This document shows positions 36,721-50,118 of a stretch of 64,000 nt of DNA, piece by piece. Position 1 is the stretch's first letter; each line of letters starts with the position of its first letter. The translations under genes were made by a program, and so were the position numbers. The stretch is from Paralvinella palmiformis (lineage: Eukaryota > Annelida > Polychaeta > Terebellida > Alvinellidae), in the NCBI GenBank assembly GCA_025642065.1, contig JAODUP010000026.1:372001-436000 (forward strand), written 5' to 3'. The notes beneath the pieces are model-generated. The model did no database searches, was not told where the DNA came from, and saw nothing but the letters and a program-made list of their open reading frames with translations.

Positions 36721-39112
36721 CCCTAATAATTGGTAATATTAATCCTAATAATTATGTAGGTAATAGGATACTAAGAAATATATTTCTGAATAAAAAATCA
36801 TTTAATTTTTTCTCATAAAAAATTCACTGGTTGATCGTTGATGGTCAGTAAACTGTATCAGATGGTGATCGAACGTCTGATAGAATCATTGAATTTAAAC
36901 CCTAGAAATGGCGACTGGGTAAATCACTACGGTAGAGGTCGTACAATATGTACCATACAGAATAAAATCTTGATACGAGGTTATTATAAGTGTCATTCTA
37001 TATGTTGATTTAAGCCTTCAATAATATCGTCTAAATTTTACATTGCGTAGCCTAATTTTTAAAGCATTACCCTGAAGAACTAATATATGCATAACATGTA
37101 ATAATAATAATAATAATAATATGATGATGATGATGATGATGATAATGATAATAATAATAATAGAGGATGGAATTACAGTAATCTGACTGAGATATAATCA
37201 GAGAAGGTGCAAGTCTTACAGCAATCAGTAGTTATCTGTTATCATAATAGGGTCAGTGTGACGGATCTAGAAATAACAAGCTTTTGACACTCTATTGATC
37301 TGTTTCTCTATGATCAAGGAACTGTTGAGTTACACACACAAATTCTTAGCACTTTATGCAGCACATTATGCAGCTTTTGACACCATCTACTCAGCCTTGT
37401 CCTGGTTTAATACCAACATGTTGACGTTCGCTCATATCAAATGACCGAGCTTACAGTCTGGTCGAGACATTTATCATTTGTCATAAAGGTAAGAAGCATA
37501 TAGACCTCTGATGAATTGAATTAGTAATTATTAACATTTACACCGCCAGGGTGTTTTATTAATGGCTATACATTATTCTACATTATTCTACTTGCTACAG
37601 TAACAGACCTAATAATTCGTGAATTTTCGACCGTCATGTTGGTTCAACCAAATCCACTGAATATTCATTACTATGCCGTGTGTTCTCATTGGATAACGAA
37701 TGTCACGTGTTGTTTGAATTGGCGCGTCCTTTCTCTAGCACGTTTTCCTTCACACAGAAGGAAAATGTAATACAAAGAGATGTATGTTACCCTGAAGTTG
37801 ATCGCTTTATCAGTCATAATGTTTCAAATAGCCTTGGTATGGGGTCTACTTCTACCATGTGTCTAGTTGTATTGTGTATGAACCATGAATTAGGGCAAAC
37901 ACCTAATTTTTCTGGATATCGCTGACGTCATGATTGTGATAAATAACATGTTAAAATGACCGACAGAGTTACGAGGAATATTGTATTTTTGACCTTTACG
38001 TGCTGATATATCATAATCCATGGTCAAGCTGTAATACTACGTAATATTAAAATAAGGTTATCTCAATAAAATTACTTATTAGTGTTTAGTATAATATTAG
38101 AATATAGTACAAATACATTGTTTGTTTTCTAAAGATGTATTTTTGGTATGTACCTGGTCCAGGTTTGGAGACTGGAAACCTGAAGCTCTACAACAGGTCG
38201 TCGAACTGGTTCAAAACTGATAGATGACACCGTACAACAGCTACTAAAACATATCCTAAACACGATTCCAGAAGAGATAAGCTGCTAGTCATATTCATAT
38301 TGTCTGTAGGCCAAATTCTGACGCTATATTATCGCTGAATATGTGTTCGGTGGGTTACCACTTACCAGATACCGGAAAGGACCCGATAGCAACAGTCAAC
38401 GTCATTCTAGAGAAACACAATAGACAACAAATCTGGGACGGACTGGATCCGTAGGATGTTCACAAGTATTAGGGAAAGAAGGGTCAATTGTAACAGAACA
38501 GAAGGATTATGTATTGGTTCGATGACTTCAGAACCTATCTCTACGTGGATAGACCTAAGCCTAGTTGGCCCTTTGCAACGTCTGGCGAATGTATACTAAC
38601 TCCCCGTGAAGCTATATTGCGATGGATAGCAAGTCTCCAGTTCTAACAGAAGCCAAATAACGCCATGATGATATTTTTCAGGGAAGCGACTTCATTATGA
38701 TCCACTAGAAGGCTTCCGAGAGAGACCTATAAAAGTCGGTCGGAAACAGTTTAATGGACAGTGTTCTATTTATATATCTGATTAAAGGACCATTTCTTGT
38801 CACAAATTACCAATAAAAAATACACAAAAATCAAATATTTTACTCGTAGACGGGCACTCAACATGCTATAATAGTTTGAGGACAGTAGACCTATACTGTA
38901 GACTTTGTAATGGCTTCGTTTATGATCAGTCATATATCTATGACTAGATCCAGTAGATCCATTCAGGAAAGATTTGGTGTCTAGAATCATACACGGGATA
39001 GCTAACTACTTTTATGTGTATATTAATTAAGTGTGATTAATAATCTCTTAAATTGCATACGGTTTGGTAATAGGATAAGAATGGATCGCGGATTCTTATC
39101 ATTAATGTTGAC

Positions 39113-39297
39113 GATTGATGTTTTACGGCCACTTTTGTGCATATGGTCGGCTGAATGGGTGAAGCGACTTCCAACGGTAATGAAGCGAAGTCAAAGATGA
39201 AACACCCTTCAGATATTCCCACGCCGATATTTGAACTCGGGTGGTAGTGATCTGTGATCCAACACGCTACCAGTTATACCAAGGACGCGCCCCTATA
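39113..39297 (-). mobile_element. tRNA-derived SINE, family A
   Basis: Full-length but diverged minus-strand copy (head ...CCAGTTATACCAAGGACGCG). It is flanked by ATTAATGTTGAC (39101-39112) and ATTAAGGTTGAC (39298-39309), a 12-bp target-site duplication with one mismatch. Confidence 0.88.
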
Positions 39298-39309
39298 ATT
39301 AAGGTTGAC

Positions 39310-40368
39310 CTATCACATTAATTATCATGCTAATAAAACTTAGCTTTCGAACTTATATTTAGTATTTTTATGTTTAGTAATTATAGCAGATAGAAAATAT
39401 CCGAACTAGGTCAAAATATTCAGAATTTATACTTTTAAAATAGTTATGTTGAACCTAAAACATTTACAAATTCTAACAGAAATAGATAATATGTTTTCCG
39501 GAGACTGTTCAAATTATCAACTTATAACAGCCGTTATAGACGTTTATTAAGTAGAAAACTGGCGAAATACTCTATTTCCAGTTATTTTTATAGTCAATAT
39601 AGGTTGTCTACACTGCTAGACAGTGTTTTTCCTTTCTCATATCATGCGTTATAGACGTATAGATAATTTTGAATAAGATACAATATGAATTATTTAATCT
39701 CATTTGACCTTATCTTTAGATGTATTGGAAGAGAATATTTATAGTTTGTCTTACATACACAATGTGCATGCTTCCAAAAGATGGCGTTGTTATTCTGGAA
39801 GTTTATTATACACAATATGGTTCTGAAATAAGAAATAGCTCTTTGGGGTTTTGGCATGAAAGAAAAAGTTTATATTTTGTTAGGTTTGGTTGTTATTTGG
39901 CATATATCCTCGGTTAGAGGACAAGATATATATATTTTTTTATAATAGAATGGTTGTGTTTGGATTCCTGTTCTTTTAATTCTTACATTGCATGTGCGTT
40001 TGTTTCTGGACAGAGCTATACTTCACATTTGTGGTAGCAAAACAACAACAACAACAACAAAATAACAACAACAACCAATCACGACCAACAATTATCCGTT
40101 GGACGAAGGAAACATTTCCAAATAATTATCTAACTGTTGAATTCCAAAATTTGTTCGACAATTATTATTAAGTCCGAGTTTGAGACAAATAAAAAAACTT
40201 ATTTATTGTTAAATGAGCAAAGTTCAGAACAAGAAAATCATTCTATAAGGTTAGTTAATTATTATCAATCACGGCCCACATTTGTAATTTTCCCCGGTCT
40301 CGTAACCCCCATATGTCATACAACCTTTTTCGGTGACTATATTGTCTATTTTTTCTTCTTCAAATTTA

Positions 40369-40427
<59 letters not shown>

Positions 40428-40578
40428 CTATATAAATTAGTATACATTATAAATATTAAAATGTATAGAATAATGTAATAATTTTCATACATTTTAACAC
40501 ACAAATACACACACACGCGCCTCTATAATATTTTTCTGGAACTGCTCCTCTGATCATTATTTTTCCAGTAACTTGTAG

Positions 40579-40617
<39 letters not shown>

Positions 40618-40984
40618 GATTCCCATTCAGGACTTACAATCTTTGTGGGTGGTTTACCTCATTAACCGACGGTCACTTAATTATTAATTATTTAATATTA
40701 GAACGTATTTAATGGTCTAATGCGGAATAAGACAAATTCCGTAACTATACCGTTATGACCACATTTAAAATTAATAAACGTTGTGAAATTACACACACAC
40801 ACATTATATATATATATATATATATATATAGGGTCTATTGTATAACTTCGGAGATAAACAGATATGAAGAAAGTAAGGTGTGATTGACAAACTACACCAA
40901 ATGATTTTAGGGGCAAATGTAATTGGTGACGATTAACCCAGTTCGCTGTTTATATGTGTTGGGAATTCCCAGTCTGTTTGCAAT
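39310..40984. other. Upstream flank of EDEM2, no gene recognised
   Basis: AT-rich sequence with a (CAA)n stretch at 40036-40075, a (CA)n run at 40371-40426 and (TA)n runs near 40580-40614 and 40804-40830. I see no clear TATA box or CpG patch that would fix the EDEM2 transcription start. Short open frames such as 39720-39917 resemble nothing known to me. Confidence 0.5.
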
Positions 40985-43304
40985 ATGGGGGATTTAATTT
41001 TTGTTAAAGTAACCATTATTTGTCTTTGTTTCATCATCTTTATATCTGGTACGATACAGAAAGAATACACGAAGGAAGATATGAAGTATTACAAGTAGGT
41101 TATTGCAATATCTGTAAATTATATTAAAGACAGTAATTGTTTGAGCGATAATAGAGAACAAATGAATAAGTTTGAGCCACTAATTTAGTAATTACGTTAA
41201 AATAGTGTTTTACTATTCCGATTCTGTATTTTTAAATGTATAATATATGTACGCAAAGATAAATTTTATATTTTCTGTTTGTTAAGTGGAAAACAAATGT
41301 AGTCACATACTCTATCTAGATATAGTCTTTATAGACAATACCTGGAATAGCATATATTGTTTAACACCATTACAGGCATTAGTGACCATTCCACTTCAAA
41401 TATGGTTATGATTATTAAAGGTATGTGGTATACCGTATAGTTAAAGCAATAAAAGGTTGGACATGGTTGTTTCTGTCTGAGAAGAGAAACAGACAGGATT
41501 GTGGTTAGCATCAGTTTGTTATCATGCCTGAAGGAAATTAGTGCCAACTCACAATGCAATGTTTCTTAGGATGATTAAGACTAAAGCTGTTTATTGACAA
41601 TTTGCCTGAAATTGTACAGTACACATCTACGATGATGATGATCATCATCATGTCGATTATGAATATGATGATATAAAAATGTAATTATGTGATTGAAGAA
41701 GAGCCACCAACAAGAGACAATTTGGATGCTAGACTATGGCCAGTATCAATGAAAAGTCATCTCTGAATACTCATTGATGATCTCATCGAGTTCAATGAAC
41801 TTTTTGACAAGCTACAGATTGAAGAGAAAAACTACAGAATTGGAACCGAAATTCGGACATCAACTAATCCTTTAAACTTCCATCATTCTATTTAGATATT
41901 ACTAGAGAAACACTACCCAGTTATTTAGCATTATGAATAAACTAGATTGACTGGATCTAAAGATATTATTCCAGAAGGTTGAAGAATATTGGATAAGTAA
42001 TTGTGATCCCAGAATTAGATATCTGAATCAACCATAACAGCCAACACCTGAATGAGTTTTAATGTAATTTAGGTAGAAAATGGCAGGCACCAAGGTATAT
42101 AGCACTTAATATTTAAAAAAGGGAAAATTAGAAAGATCAAGTATTCCGTATAGATAGATAGATAGATAATTTATTGACATAAATATATACATGGGTGAGA
42201 TATTGAGATACAATGTTAGATAATATTATTATGTCCGATATAAATTCATTATTGGTCTCCAATATTCCGCTAATTGTTCTGTATCATAGTGAAACAGTTC
42301 TGAAACATTGTTGAAGTTTTCCAGTTGAAATCTTAGTCTAAGGTGCTGAGATCTGGGACATGACAGTAGAACATGGTGTTCACTTTGGATATCTGTATTA
42401 CACAGGCAGGTTCTTTGTTCAAACGGAATTCGTGCCCAACGGCCCGTTTTCACTCGAAGTTGGTGTGAACTCAATCACATTCTGGTCAAAGCTATGCGAT
42501 CTGATTCATCGATGGTATCCGTGAATGTGGCAAGAGTTATACAAGTAGAATGTTTTTGCTTAACATGTTTACGGACTATAATTTGTATGTTTTAATTCAC
42601 TTTTCACTTCTTGACTGATCATGAGTGCTTGTATTTAAAACAACAACAAAAATCATGCCTGTGATGTCTTGTTGTAGACATTTGTTCCAGCATAGCATAT
42701 GTTACAGCTGCATGGTATAACTGTACATATGGGATCATAGCTTTTATTCCATTGCTTGATAACTGAAAAAGTTGACAAATTAAAAGGATGAATTGCTTTT
42801 CTCTAATTTGTTAAGAACTGTGAATCTGATTGATTTTAATTCTGACTTGGCTGTAATTAGTATTGTTTTGCTTTATTGATTTGTAACAGACAACGAGTGA
42901 GATTGATGTTTGAGCATGCTTATAATGGCTATTTAACATATGCCTATCCATATGATGAACTTCGACCTATCACCTGTGATGGACACGACACATGGGGCAG
43001 GTGAGTGCTGTTTAATACCAAATCAGACCTCTCCCCCAATCCACAATGAAGCTGGCATCTGTTTATTTTTTAAGATTGAATGCTTAGCAGTACCATGGTA
43101 TGTTTTAGCATCAGATAAATTTATCAAGCTAGCGTGGACCACACATGATATCCCTATTCAGCGTCTTCAACTGAAGGTCAAGCATGACCATTTTCTGAGA
43201 GTTTGTTTATTAGTGGTTTAGAGCACTTTGTTCAATCAGATACTTATCATAAAGTTATTAATTATCTCTTATGACATGTGTTAGATTAATTATTGTCAAT
43301 ATCA

Positions 43305-43345
<41 letters not shown>

Positions 43346-46300
43346 AAATCATATAGTACTTTCATGACTGCATGGCATTGAATGTGCAAATTTAAGTAAA
43401 TTTAACTGTTTAAATATTGAAGTAATTATAACATACTGTAAATATGTTTCAGTAGAAATATTTAACATCTTATTTTTGGGATTCGTATGTAATGACTTGA
43501 GATGTGTTGTTCTTTATTGTAGCTATTCACTGACACTAATTGATGCTTTAGATACATTGGCAATTATTGGCAATTATTCAGAGTTTCAACGCGTTGCCAA
43601 ACTTCTCCTATCTACTATTGACTTCGATCAGGATATCAATGTGTCAGTCTTTGAAACAAATATTCGTAGTAAGTATTCAGTGCAAGTACTTTTACCGATT
43701 AACTTTCTCAAGCACAGAAGAAGAAAAAGGTACCAGTAATATATTTATGGATGCGTCAGCGGAACTACGCAGGAAGTATTCTGAGTGATGTTTATCAGAA
43801 ATAATAATAATAAAAGATGTTCTTTATAAATTGGTTTGCTTGCAAGGAGATTCATCTTTATCACTGATAAATGGTAAAATGTGCCACATATATATCTCTG
43901 TTCAGTTTTAAACGTATGCCCCAAATGTGCTTTTCCATCATTCCAAATAATACTTAATATCTAAGATTGAGTGCAGAAGAGGACTTTCCATTTATATTAT
44001 TAATACTGGCATTTGTTTATAGTTGTAGGAGGCCTATTGTCAGCACATTTGTTATCTATGAGAGCTGGTATGGAGCTAGAGCCAGGCTGGCCTTGTACTG
44101 GCCTTTACTGAGACTAGCTGAGAAAGTTGCTAGAAAACTACTGCCTGGTAATTAAATTAGCATCAATTTAGAGCTGGCATTATTGTATTATCACACAGGA
44201 GGCTTATTATTGTTTCTTAGTACAGATATATATATATATATTATCTGGGCCTGACTGTATTGTTATAAATTTATTTCCAGCATTTAATACAAGTACTGGT
44301 ATGGCTTATGGTACCGTGAATCTGTTGTATGGAGTACCCAATGGAGAGACCCCAGTTACATGTACTGCTGGTATTGGCACATTCATAGTAGAATTTGGTA
44401 CCCTGTCAAGACTTACTGGAGATCCAATATTTGAACAAACAGCGCTACAAGCACTTAATGGTCTGTGGAAATGTCTAGGTCTTCAATAGGATTGGTCAGT
44501 CTAGTTTGTTTGTATGTTTCTCTTCCTAACTCAGTGTACTTTCATTGGTTACTGGTATATTTTACAAACTGGCTGCGATTATACAGGTGAAGCTTTTTAC
44601 CTGTTGCTGGAAATTTAACTTAAGGAAACAGAATTAGAATACTAAGTCATTTTCTTTCAACATTATCAATTGAAACATTTTCATTTCATCAACATGAAAT
44701 GCTGGTATTTGGGTGTGAATCAGATTAATTTTAAATCTTTTAGCTTTGCCCATGTGTTTATTCGTGGGTTACATAAAGAGAGACGAACACACACACACCG
44801 CACAGAGTACACTTCTGAATGTTGTCCCCTGAGAGAGGTACCTAAATGTTAAAACTGAAGTTTTGATTCTTTAAAAGTCAGAGTAACACATATATTGATA
44901 ATATACTCTGTATTCCAGGTTGGTAACCATGTAGATGTAGTAACGGGTAAATGGACAGCTGTTGATGCTGGTATTGGTGCTGGCGTGGATTCTTATTTCG
45001 AATACCTTGTCAAAGGCTCCATTCTTTTCCAAAATGCAGATCTGAAACTTATGTTTAATGGTAGGTCTTAATTGATATGTTTCTCACATTAACAAAAATT
45101 CTATCATTTAATAATGGTATATATTTGAACCTTGTTTTATTGTTTATATTATATTTACTGTTATTATTATTTATTACTGCTAGAGTTCATAAAAAGCAAA
45201 TTTGAGATATTTTGGTATAAATTTATTACCGTACTTAACAATTAGGTGATGGGAGCACGTTAGTATGTATTTTCACAACGATGAATGCATTTCCTACTGT
45301 TCCAGTATGTCTTTGGTCTAATAAAATTATTCTAAAACTAAGTATATCCGTAATTTGAAAACCTTTCTATGTCATTGTTTATGTATCTGACGATCAAATA
45401 ATTATGTTGCAGAATACAAACAGAACATAGACAAATATTTGAAGAAGGATGATTGGTTTATGTGGTCTAATATGAATAAAGGTTCAATAACTATGCCTGT
45501 CTTCCAGTCGCTAGAAGCCTTCTGGCCAGGATTATTGGTATGTATATCTACCTGCAGGAAAGCATCTTAATGAGAACAGTTTTAGTTTTCCATTATCAGG
45601 CATAAAACAATGGCTAATGATAAATATATTTGTTTGTGATTTAAAAATGATGATTAATATTAAATTTACATATAATACCTATCACCAAACCATTATTGGA
45701 TTTTCTGTTTGTATTATATGATAATCAATGTAATTATTTATTATGCTGAAACTTGTTTTAATTTTTATCAAGTCATTAACAGGTGACATAGACCAGGCCA
45801 TGAAGACAATACATAATTATCACCAGGTGTGGAAACAGTATGGATTTACTCCAGAGTTTTATAACATACCAAAGGCTGAAGTTCATCCTACACGAGAGGG
45901 TTATCCTTTGAGACCCGGTTTGTAAATTGATAGCGATACATCTAGGCAGCTTAATGCGAGAATGAAGGAACGTGTTTGTGTCGATGCTGTTATGTTATTG
46001 ATTGGCATAAAATTGTCATTAATATTAATAATATTATTATGCATTCCAGAGCTGATAGAGAGTGCTATGTACTTGTATCAGGCCACGCATGATCCATATC
46101 TGATAGAATTAGCGGTTGATATCCTGGAGGCCATAGAACATGAAACTAAAACTAAATGTGGATATGCTACAGTATGTGAGGCTAATTACCATTGTCTACA
46201 GAATTTATACATCAAATAAATATGCACATACATCTGTACATTAACGTATGTAAAACAAATGTACATGCATTGATATAGATATAGACAAATATGCATGCTG

Positions 46301-49042
46301 ACATGGAATAAACAGGGGTCAGTTTATTGATATAAAAATGTAAACATATATAAGTCCAACTATATTTGTAGAAAGATTAAGATGAACAAATCTATTTATC
46401 GACAGGTATATTTAGTTATACTGATATATATATATATATATATATAGCTTTATTACATTTGAGTCATTCGGTTTCCTTGTTATTCATATTAATTATTCAG
46501 TATAAGTCAGCGAGTACCATTTATTTTAACAATACCAGGTTAAAGATGTTCAGGATCACCATCTCGAGAATAGAATGGAGTCATTTTTCCTGGCAGAAAC
46601 AACAAAATATCTTTATCTGATGTTTGATGAAGACAGTTTTATTCACAACACTGGAGCTCACGGTACAGTGATCAATACACCTGGTGGACAGTGTGTAATA
46701 GATGCTGGTAAGTAAACATTTTGCTGTTTTATGGCTACTTTTGTGCATGTGGTAGGTTAAATCGATTGGGAACCTCCAAAGGTATAGTGAAACATGAAAC
46801 ATCCTTCTGACATAGCCTGACCAGGATTTGAACCCATTTGCCATAGATCTTTGGTCAAGTGCACTACCGGTCAGGTGATGGACGTGCTCTGATGCAGGCA
46901 AGTTATCTTATTGTAATGATAGAAGAATATTAGGCGATGCCATCTCATTCTGTATTTGAAGACATTACAAATACATATCACAAGTTTTAGAATTTTTGTA
47001 TCATTTATGTCACATGTTCCTCAACCAGACACATAATCTGAAGGGGAAGATGCACACATAGGGAGGAACCATTTCTGTTTTTCAGGGAAGCATTGTAAAA
47101 TTTCAGCTGTTTCATTTCTAATCTGCAAGCTCTATCTGCTGTAGATGATGTGAAATATTGTTGTAAGTTACAGTTTTGCAGTTTGGTCATTGATTTGCTG
47201 GGGGGGGGGGTTGATTATGTGTGATTTTCTATATGGATGAGATATTCACTAGTCTGTTCCTAAAATAATGAAGTTACACAATCTAGTTCAGGATATTTCA
47301 TGTTTTTGTTAAATTAAAAAAAAAATCAACCTGTACCCCTTTCACAGTAAGACTTGAATGTATTCGCTGTTTTCATTGAACGGCCAAAACAGAAGGTGAT
47401 AGAAATATTGTATGACTGGCATCTTTTCAGACACCTAATTTAAAATGCCAAGAAATAATATGCTGTCTACAGGAATACTATATCATCGTGACAGATGGTA
47501 TTTATTGTAGTCTGTCTACTTTTGAGTCAAATAATTTTTTTTGCTGAAGATTCAAGATTAACGTATCATGCCAACAATTTCAGTGTATTATTGAATTTTT
47601 TAAACGGACCATTCATTATTAAGTCCCCCACTTAGAGAGTCCTAAATGTTTTGCCTACTTGTTAACAGATCAATATGGATTGTCATCATCAGTATTATTT
47701 GTTTGCATGATCAGCAACATTTAATAGTAATGCATTTGAAAGCAAATAGATGCTACTCTAAAAAACTCTTATTGACTGTCTCGTTTCTGTCATGCCAACT
47801 TTGGATTAAAATTTTGGTAAATTGTTTTGGTTAATAGGAGAAACAAAAACAACTTTTACTCCAAATTGTTTTCTTATTCTGCTATGTTTTGGAGTGGGTG
47901 ATATTTTTTTTACACTGTGCTGAATGCTACAAGACTTCCTACTAGCAGCATTGATTATATGTTGTACATAACATTTAAGAATAATAATATGTGACATTTA
48001 TATAGCACCTTATCCAGCTATCTAGCTGCTCTAAGGCGCTTTACAGTATTATTATCCCTGGTGCAGACCTGTTCCAATCCAGCACACATCTCAACTCCCT
48101 AGAAAGGTACAAAGCGTTACTCGGGCACATAGCCATCATGTCCTATCAGGTTCTTATTTTTATGGATGAGTGGATCAGTCACCACATGATGGCATTGCAG
48201 CTCCAGAGCCTCGAACCCACGACTCTTCAGCTATGAGTCCTATGCTCTAACTAACTGCGCTATCATGGCTCGACATTTGTTGAAGCTTTAAGTGATTTTT
48301 TGTTGATGAAAATTGCGCAGGTTACGGTTGTGACCTGTATACAGTTGTAAGCAAAAGACTAGTCTATCGTTAAACAAATGAAGCGCCTTCTCTTGCATCT
48401 CATTATATTTCAGGTGGCTACGTCTTCAACACCGAAGCTCACCCAGTGGATGCTGCTGCCATTTACTGTTGTAGTTCTGAACACCATAACGATATGGCCA
48501 TCCTTCAGCATCTCCATGACAACATTGATCTGCTACAGGTGTTGGGATTGGTTGATCCAGCTGATGAGTTCTTTCCAGATTCCCCAAACATCGATCAACA
48601 ACAGCAGGAAGAAAAACAGCAAAAACACAAAGTAGCGCATCTAGGTCACAGCAATATAAACTTCAGGCTTAGAAAAGACCTGTCAGATTTCGTGGAAGAG
48701 CAAACCGAGAAAGATACGGGAAAAAGTGATCAAAATTCTGGTGATACTTCGTCAGATATCGTGGATGATGATAATGCTGATAATAATAGAAACGATGATG
48801 ATAATGTTGAGGATGAGGAAAATGGTGAAGAAGAAGATGACGATGATGATGATAATGATGATGGTGAATGCGAGGCAGTAGAAGTGAAAGAGTATCACCA
48901 GAATCATCGAGGTACCGACATAGATGATGATGATGATGATGGGAGAGGTGAACTGGTTTATGAAACTCGTCTACTAACGTGCCCAGCTCAGCCATTCCAC
49001 ATGCGTCTTTCACTGATGGGCGAGATGTTCCCTGATGATTAG
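40985..49042 (+). CDS. EDEM2: ER degradation-enhancing alpha-mannosidase-like protein 2, two apparent frameshifts
   Basis: Eleven exons: 40985-41094 (ATG; signal-peptide-like [19 protein letters not shown]), 42890-43000, 43523-43668, 44023-44147, 44281-44494, 44919-45060, 45413-45537, 45773-45917, 46050-46171, 46539-46707 and 48414-49042 (stop TAG). The GH47/EDEM hallmarks appear in order: [126 protein letters not shown] and [16 protein letters not shown]. These keep the acidic residues and the Ca-binding Thr expected of the fold. The C-terminal LLTCPAQPF...LMGEMF ending is EDEM2-specific. In vertebrates EDEM2 starts mannose trimming of misfolded glycoproteins in the ER. Exons 4 and 5 each read one base short of the conserved frame (near 44102 and 44470); adding one base to each gives a clean 679-residue protein. 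The last exon carries an extra Asp/Glu-rich segment (about 48700-48960). The 3' end faces the polycystin gene. Confidence 0.92.
42147..42540 (-). mobile_element. LINE 3' end with (TATC)n tail in EDEM2 intron 1
   Basis: Minus-strand frame: [20 protein letters not shown] then [20 protein letters not shown], a C-x-C...H...C knuckle typical of LINE ORF2 C-termini. It continues to a stop, then a 3' UTR ending in ATGTCAATAAATTATCTATC on the minus strand. It lies antisense to EDEM2. Confidence 0.8.
43305..43340. repeat. (TA)n in EDEM2 intron 2
   Basis: Run of about 17 TA units, intronic. Confidence 0.95.
46720..46890 (-). mobile_element. Old family A SINE in EDEM2 intron 10
   Basis: Minus-strand copy with clearly recognisable but diverged body (TGGCTACTTTTGTGCATGTG, AACCTCCAAAGGTATAGTGA), B-box-like GATTTGAACCCATTTG (plus strand) and head CACTACCGGTCAGGTGATGG. 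It is the most diverged confident copy, so probably the oldest here. Confidence 0.75.
47880..47970 (+). repeat. Intronic copy of the EDEM2 3'-UTR-adjacent segment
   Basis: This segment in intron 10 shares a block of about 65 bp with 49053-49126 just after the EDEM2 stop (GTGCTGAATGCTA, AAGACT, AGCA, GATTATATGTTGT in the same order). It may be a local duplication or two copies of a dispersed repeat. Confidence 0.65.
47984..48275 (-). mobile_element. tRNA-Met-like SINE with LINE-type 3' tail, family C, in EDEM2 intron 10
   Basis: On the minus strand a head resembling elongator tRNA-Met (GATAGCGCAGTTAGTTAGAG, anticodon-loop region GGACTCATAG, B-box GGGTTCGAGGCTC) is followed by a body of about 150 bp and a 3' end with GTAAAGCGCCTTAGAGCAGC and GGTGCTATATAAATGTCACA then an ATT-rich tail. 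The AGCGCCTT/ATATAAATG end looks like a CR1/L2-type LINE tail. Confidence 0.75.
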
Positions 49043-49052
49043 CTTGGCTGTG

Positions 49053-49126
49053 ATATTGCGTTTGACATTGTGCTGAATGCTAAAAGACTGCGTACCAGCA
49101 ACACTGGATTATATGTTGTGTTTTAG
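49053..49126 (+). repeat. 3'-UTR segment of EDEM2 duplicated in intron 10
   Basis: Partner of 47880-47970. It starts about 10 bp after the EDEM2 stop codon and includes GTGCTGAATGCTAAAAGACT and GATTATATGTTGT. Confidence 0.6.
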
Positions 49127-49305
49127 ACAGTGTGTCTGATTATGGGATATGCATTTCTGACTGGATGGTTGAACTTGTTGAATGTGAATTGTTAAATATA
49201 GAATTGTTGTTTGTATTTTGTTTTATTTATACAAAAAAACATTCTATCCTCACAGGATTAGCTTTACCTCACACATTACACAATATTCATCATCATATAC
49301 CCCCT

Positions 49306-49343
<38 letters not shown>

Positions 49344-50084
49344 TATAGTAATTGATAATAATGCAGTTTTATACAATTTGTGTTTGAAAAACTAAAGGTG
49401 AAAACAGTTGGCCCATTTACAAGGTTATTAGATGTGAATGTTCACAAACACCAAATGTATTTTATTTTTCCACAAAAGTTTTATTAAATTATTATTAAAA
49501 CAAGCCAATAATCTAAAGTACCTGTCTAACCCAAAATGTACTATGTTTTTTTTTGTAATTTAAATCCAGAATTACATCATTTACACATGTTCATTCATGA
49601 CAGTATTAAGTTGCTAGAAACATTTAATGTTTCAGTTTTATGACTTTTCCCTTTATTGTTTATAATTAATATTTCATACAAAGTTTTTAATGTTTGGTAC
49701 AGTTCTTTCAAACACCAAAACTCTCATCTGATTTCAAGTATTATGATGACTAATTGGTTTAGTTTAGCCAGCATATGATGGATAAACACTAAAACTATTT
49801 ATGTACTGATCCACAAAAGCATACTAACTGATAAGATAATGCTTGCCTACATTTTATTAAACTGAGGTAACAGTGATAATCTATGACAATATTAAGGTGT
49901 TATGTTTTTCCAATACATTGAAGTATATACATTTATTACTATGATTAATCAAATTTAAAAATAGCTAATTTGCTTTTAAATTAACTACACATAAAATGTG
50001 GCTTCCTTTTCAAATATATAATTTAATATTTAAAGCACAACGATTGCTTATAAAAAACATCTCTTTTATGTTTCTTAGTTTGAA

Positions 50085-50118
<34 letters not shown>

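Noticed and set aside
37680..37925. 81-codon plus-strand frame as a gene
   Set aside because: No recognised family, splice context or repeats in coding phase; could not be supported.
43967..44155. 62-codon frame MSAEEDF... as a separate small gene
   Set aside because: Its second half is the out-of-phase end of EDEM2 exon 4 ([15 protein letters not shown]); its first half is intron.
48200..48275. tRNA-Met gene on the minus strand
   Set aside because: Head degenerate (imperfect stems) and continuous with a SINE body and LINE-like tail.
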